Source of the DNA: G963422705 sp963422705
Lineage (GTDB): Bacteria > Poribacteria > WGA-4E > WGA-3G
Assembly: GCA_963422705.1 (NCBI GenBank)
Contig: OY730443.1
Span: forward strand, 1,984,001 to 2,048,000
Length of the DNA: 64,000 nucleotides
Direction of reading: 5' to 3'
The stretch's first letter is position 1. Each line of letters starts with the position of its first letter. This document shows positions 62,183 to 64,000 of the stretch, in pieces. A model generated the notes under the pieces. It searched no databases. It worked only from the letters and a program-made list of their open reading frames with translations, and was not told the origin of the DNA. A program made the position numbers and the translations under genes.

Positions 62183-62965
62183 ATGGCACACGAAATTGTA
62201 TTACCCACGAATTTCGACGACTACCTGATAATTGAAAACGCAGCACAACGGTTCAGAGAGGCGACAGAAGTCGCAACACATGTCACGCGTTCAGGAATCC
62301 AACTCCTGCCTAATCTGGAACACGCTGCTATCTTCTGTTCCCCGCCGCATCTCGTAGCAGACGGACTGAAGCGGCTCGGTTATGTTAATGGATGGGACGC
62401 GCGCTGTTACCCGTCGCCTGTGGACGGTTGTGATTATATCAACGTCTCGGCACGGTTACCACGTGACAATCCTTTCCGAAACGCCGGGTGGTTTGACTAT
62501 GTCGCCGTTGTCTATCCCGTTGACAAGGCAGCCCTGCACCACATGCTCGGCCAAGGCTATGGAAATCCGTTCATCCATCACCTGACGTGGGGATTGGTAC
62601 CGCCGGAAAGAACCACCGATGACAATTTTGAGTATGCTAGCCGCGTTGTGCCGTTCATGGTAGAGAAACGTCGCATCATCGGAGATGCCATCGGAGATGC
62701 CCCCGGCACCCTCATCATCGCGCTCCCTGATGATGTGCTTGCCGACAGGCGCTTCGAAGACGCATTCCCAACCTGGATAGACGGCTTAGCGGCGGATGAA
62801 TATCAGTGTGAAGCGATGCAAGGGGGCGGATTTCTCATCCAGTTCTTCGTGCTAACCGGTGGCAGAATCGAGGTTGCCCTACGCCGCGACACGACGCAGA
62901 CATTTAACCCTAAAAGCGTACACAAAATCTCCGAAGACGAAATTAGTGCCGTGCAGGGGGAATAG
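62183..62965 (+). CDS. Hypothetical protein
   Basis: 260 residues, soluble, no recognised family. It contains WFDYVAVVYPVDKAALHHML and HHLTWGLVPPERT, histidine-rich segments that might bind metal, and a C-terminal beta-rich part (GGGFLIQFFVLTGGRIEVAL). The start is the ATG at 62183, with a strong AGGAGG 7 bases upstream and a promoter just before it; the frame could extend 10 codons but without support. Isolated gene; the function cannot be inferred. Confidence 0.7.
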   Translation: MAHEIVLPTNFDDYLIIENAAQRFREATEVATHVTRSGIQLLPNLEHAAIFCSPPHLVADGLKRLGYVNGWDARCYPSPVDGCDYINVSARLPRDNPFRNAGWFDYVAVVYPVDKAALHHMLGQGYGNPFIHHLTWGLVPPERTTDDNFEYASRVVPFMVEKRRIIGDAIGDAPGTLIIALPDDVLADRRFEDAFPTWIDGLAADEYQCEAMQGGGFLIQFFVLTGGRIEVALRRDTTQTFNPKSVHKISEDEISAVQGE

Positions 62966-63109
62966 TTCAAATCGTCAGCTTCCGGATAGAGATAACGTTC
63001 GCTTCCTCTGTAATTTACGCATGTCACATCCACCTTCTTCCCGCTAAAAGAGAAGCGAATTCTGTGGTATACCGCTGTCGAAAATAAGATATTACGGGAG
63101 GCGATTCGC

Positions 63110-63322
63110 ATGGCTGACAGCGATTGGATTTTTCACGCGTTCCCGAAAGCATTCCAACTTGAAACCGTTCAGGCTATCGGCATATTTGCCCACATCCCTC
63201 TGGTGATGCCCGGGCCCCAGCTCACCGCGGTGTTAGCGAAAAAGGCATCGTTAGCCACGGCTATCGGTACAGAAAAGGCAAGGGCTGAACTGATTGCGTC
63301 TGAAGTGCTTTTTGAATTTTGA
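63110..63322 (+). CDS. Hypothetical 70-residue protein
   Basis: Small ORF with GGGAGG 8 bases before the ATG. Sequence features: a hydrophobic middle (AIGIFAHIPLVMPG) and a C-terminal helix rich in Ala, Lys and Glu (GTEKARAELIASEVLFEF). It may be a small protein or the end of a decayed gene. No homology is recognised. Confidence 0.45.
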   Translation: MADSDWIFHAFPKAFQLETVQAIGIFAHIPLVMPGPQLTAVLAKKASLATAIGTEKARAELIASEVLFEF

Positions 63323-63485
63323 GATGGTAGCATAACATGACTAATAAAGCGAATTCATCTCGTTCCTGCGAATGCCATACACATTTCTCCTTCTGACATG
63401 CCGTCCCCCTCACGCAAGCCTCCCCCGTAAGCTGATTCCTCCCATCCTTACATCCCGCACAACCTCATTCAGAAGCGTAAAAAAT

Positions 63486-63514
63486 TTGCAATTTCTATAT
63501 GAACATGATATAAT
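63486..63514 (+). promoter_or_regulatory. Predicted sigma70 promoter of the pyrR leader
   Basis: TTGCAA, 17 bases, TATAAT, leaving a leader of about 325 bases before pyrR. The preceding 63323-63485 shows no gene. Confidence 0.75.
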
Positions 63515-63544
63515 ATAATAAATGACGTGTCAAACGTCCAAAAA

Positions 63545-63824
63545 CCTTTTTAATCCCATCCGGCGAGGTGGAAAAAGGATGTGTTACACTTCCAGAGCAA
63601 GATTTTTTCTTCTATTGCGAAAAAAAGCCCGTTATCATTCTTCACAAAGTGTAACGTTTGCTGGAATCGACAATGCAAGTGCAAAAAGCCTCCCTGTTCT
63701 TACCGGAGGAAAAAGATTACCCAAAATCAACACAAATTATTTTTTCCTGTTAATCAAATCCGGACTTGTCAAAAAAACGACGGAATTTCGTCTTTTCCAT
63801 CATTGGATGGGGGAGGCTTTTTTT
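63545..63824 (+). promoter_or_regulatory. PyrR-binding attenuator leader
   Basis: A hairpin at 63545-63578 (CCTTTTT/AAAAAGG) displays the loop UCCGGCGAGGU, matching the PyrR recognition consensus UCCNGNGAGGY. Downstream, GGGAGGCTTTTTTT at 63811-63824 looks like a terminator 3' arm. Its 5' partner may be AAAAAGCCTCCC at 63683-63694. When UMP is plentiful, PyrR binding would favour termination. Two overlapping reading frames here are judged to be chance. Confidence 0.75.
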
Positions 63825-63843
63825 ATGCAGGGTGGAACCAACG

Positions 63844-64000
63844 ATGAAAATGCGTGAAAAAGCACAAGTCATGAACGCCGAAGAAATTCGCCGAGCCCTC
63901 ACGAGAATCGCTCACGAAATTTTAGAGCAGAACCATCAACACATCATGGAGCTCGTCCTCGTTGGTGTGAAAAGTCGTGGCGATACGCTTGCACACCGAA
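63844..64000 (+). CDS. pyrR: PyrR bifunctional pyrimidine operon regulator (5' end only)
   Basis: The visible 52 codons read MKMREKAQVMNAEEIRRALT and continue RIAHEILEQ ... ILVG-like LVLVGVKSRGDTLAHR, the N-terminus of PyrR. The start may be ATG 63844 or ATG 63850. PyrR controls transcription attenuation of the pyrimidine biosynthesis genes, which are likely to lie just to the right of the window, and is often also a uracil phosphoribosyltransferase. Confidence 0.85.
   Translation, partial: MKMREKAQVMNAEEIRRALTRIAHEILEQNHQHIMELVLVGVKSRGDTLAHR

Noticed and set aside
63826..63842. AGGGTGGAACC, similar to a T-box sequence, just before pyrR
   Set aside because: It lies at the ribosome site after the terminator, lacks stem I features and ends AACG instead of GCG. 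The PyrR loop explains the leader better.
63522..63857. Two overlapping open frames of 111 and 88 codons before pyrR
   Set aside because: They cover the PyrR-binding leader and terminator; codon content and lack of ribosome sites argue against translation.

Overview
The window is about 64 kb of bacterial chromosome, around 50% GC and densely coded on both strands. It has no plasmid, phage or rRNA genes, and I found no tRNA. The gene mix suggests an uncultured, metagenome-type bacterium close to Candidatus Poribacteria: secreted leucine-rich-repeat/dockerin proteins, a LamG protein, phytanoyl-CoA dioxygenase, an HpcH-type aldolase, a creatininase-family hydrolase, a subtilase with a Por-like C-terminal domain, and large TPR proteins. 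That placement is inferred from gene content. No rRNA gene is available to confirm it.

Layout. Positions 1-7317 (minus) hold a likely operon: GT2 glycosyltransferase, DUF368/PopT-like lipid carrier transporter, nadK, recN and a fused indolepyruvate:ferredoxin oxidoreductase that runs off the left edge. Next come a nucleoside hydrolase (+) and a large DUF1156 DNA methyltransferase (-) with a C10 tract near its 5' end. Positions 11.5-14.3 kb (+) carry citramalate synthase broken by a single -1 frameshift, a zinc-ribbon hypothetical and a seven-iron ferredoxin. Positions 14.5-17.8 kb (-) carry a YkgJ protein, a cold-shock domain protein with two apparent Hfq/Sm-like modules, and an LRR-dockerin secreted protein. 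A collapsed amidohydrolase and mtnA follow.

From 20 to 35.5 kb three IS200/IS605-family elements are interspersed with a 1330-residue subtilase, a HEAT-TPR membrane protein, an oligopeptide-type ABC solute-binding protein, a hydroxyacid dehydrogenase and a conserved KOW/barrel protein. Two more decayed elements lie at 16.3-16.6 kb and 50.3-50.6 kb. Positions 35.5-41.6 kb hold ribokinase, a 969-residue TPR protein, a short biotin ligase overlapping a DUF523 gene, a structured-RNA candidate resembling a group II intron 5' domain, and an orphan methyltransferase.

Positions 41.7-49.3 kb (-) form an amino-acid block: trpD and trpC, a methyltransferase with a nuclease-like C-terminus, then ilvB-ilvN-ilvC behind a clear T-box leader. 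The right part carries a nucleotidyltransferase, superoxide dismutase, a collapsed Gfo/Idh/MocA gene, PhyH, a TPP enzyme, LamG, a fused TRAP permease, a truncated restriction-enzyme-like ORF, a phosphotransferase, a creatininase-family hydrolase, an aldolase, a dead LRR-dockerin paralogue and unknown ORFs. It ends with pyrR behind a PyrR-binding RNA leader.

How it fits together. Branched-chain amino acid synthesis is represented twice, by citramalate synthase feeding isoleucine and by ilvBNC under tRNA-sensing control. Pyrimidine synthesis appears to be under PyrR attenuation. The accessory layer shows strong decay: frameshifted or catalytically altered transposases, genes reduced to their two ends by internal deletion, and solitary methyltransferases without partners.
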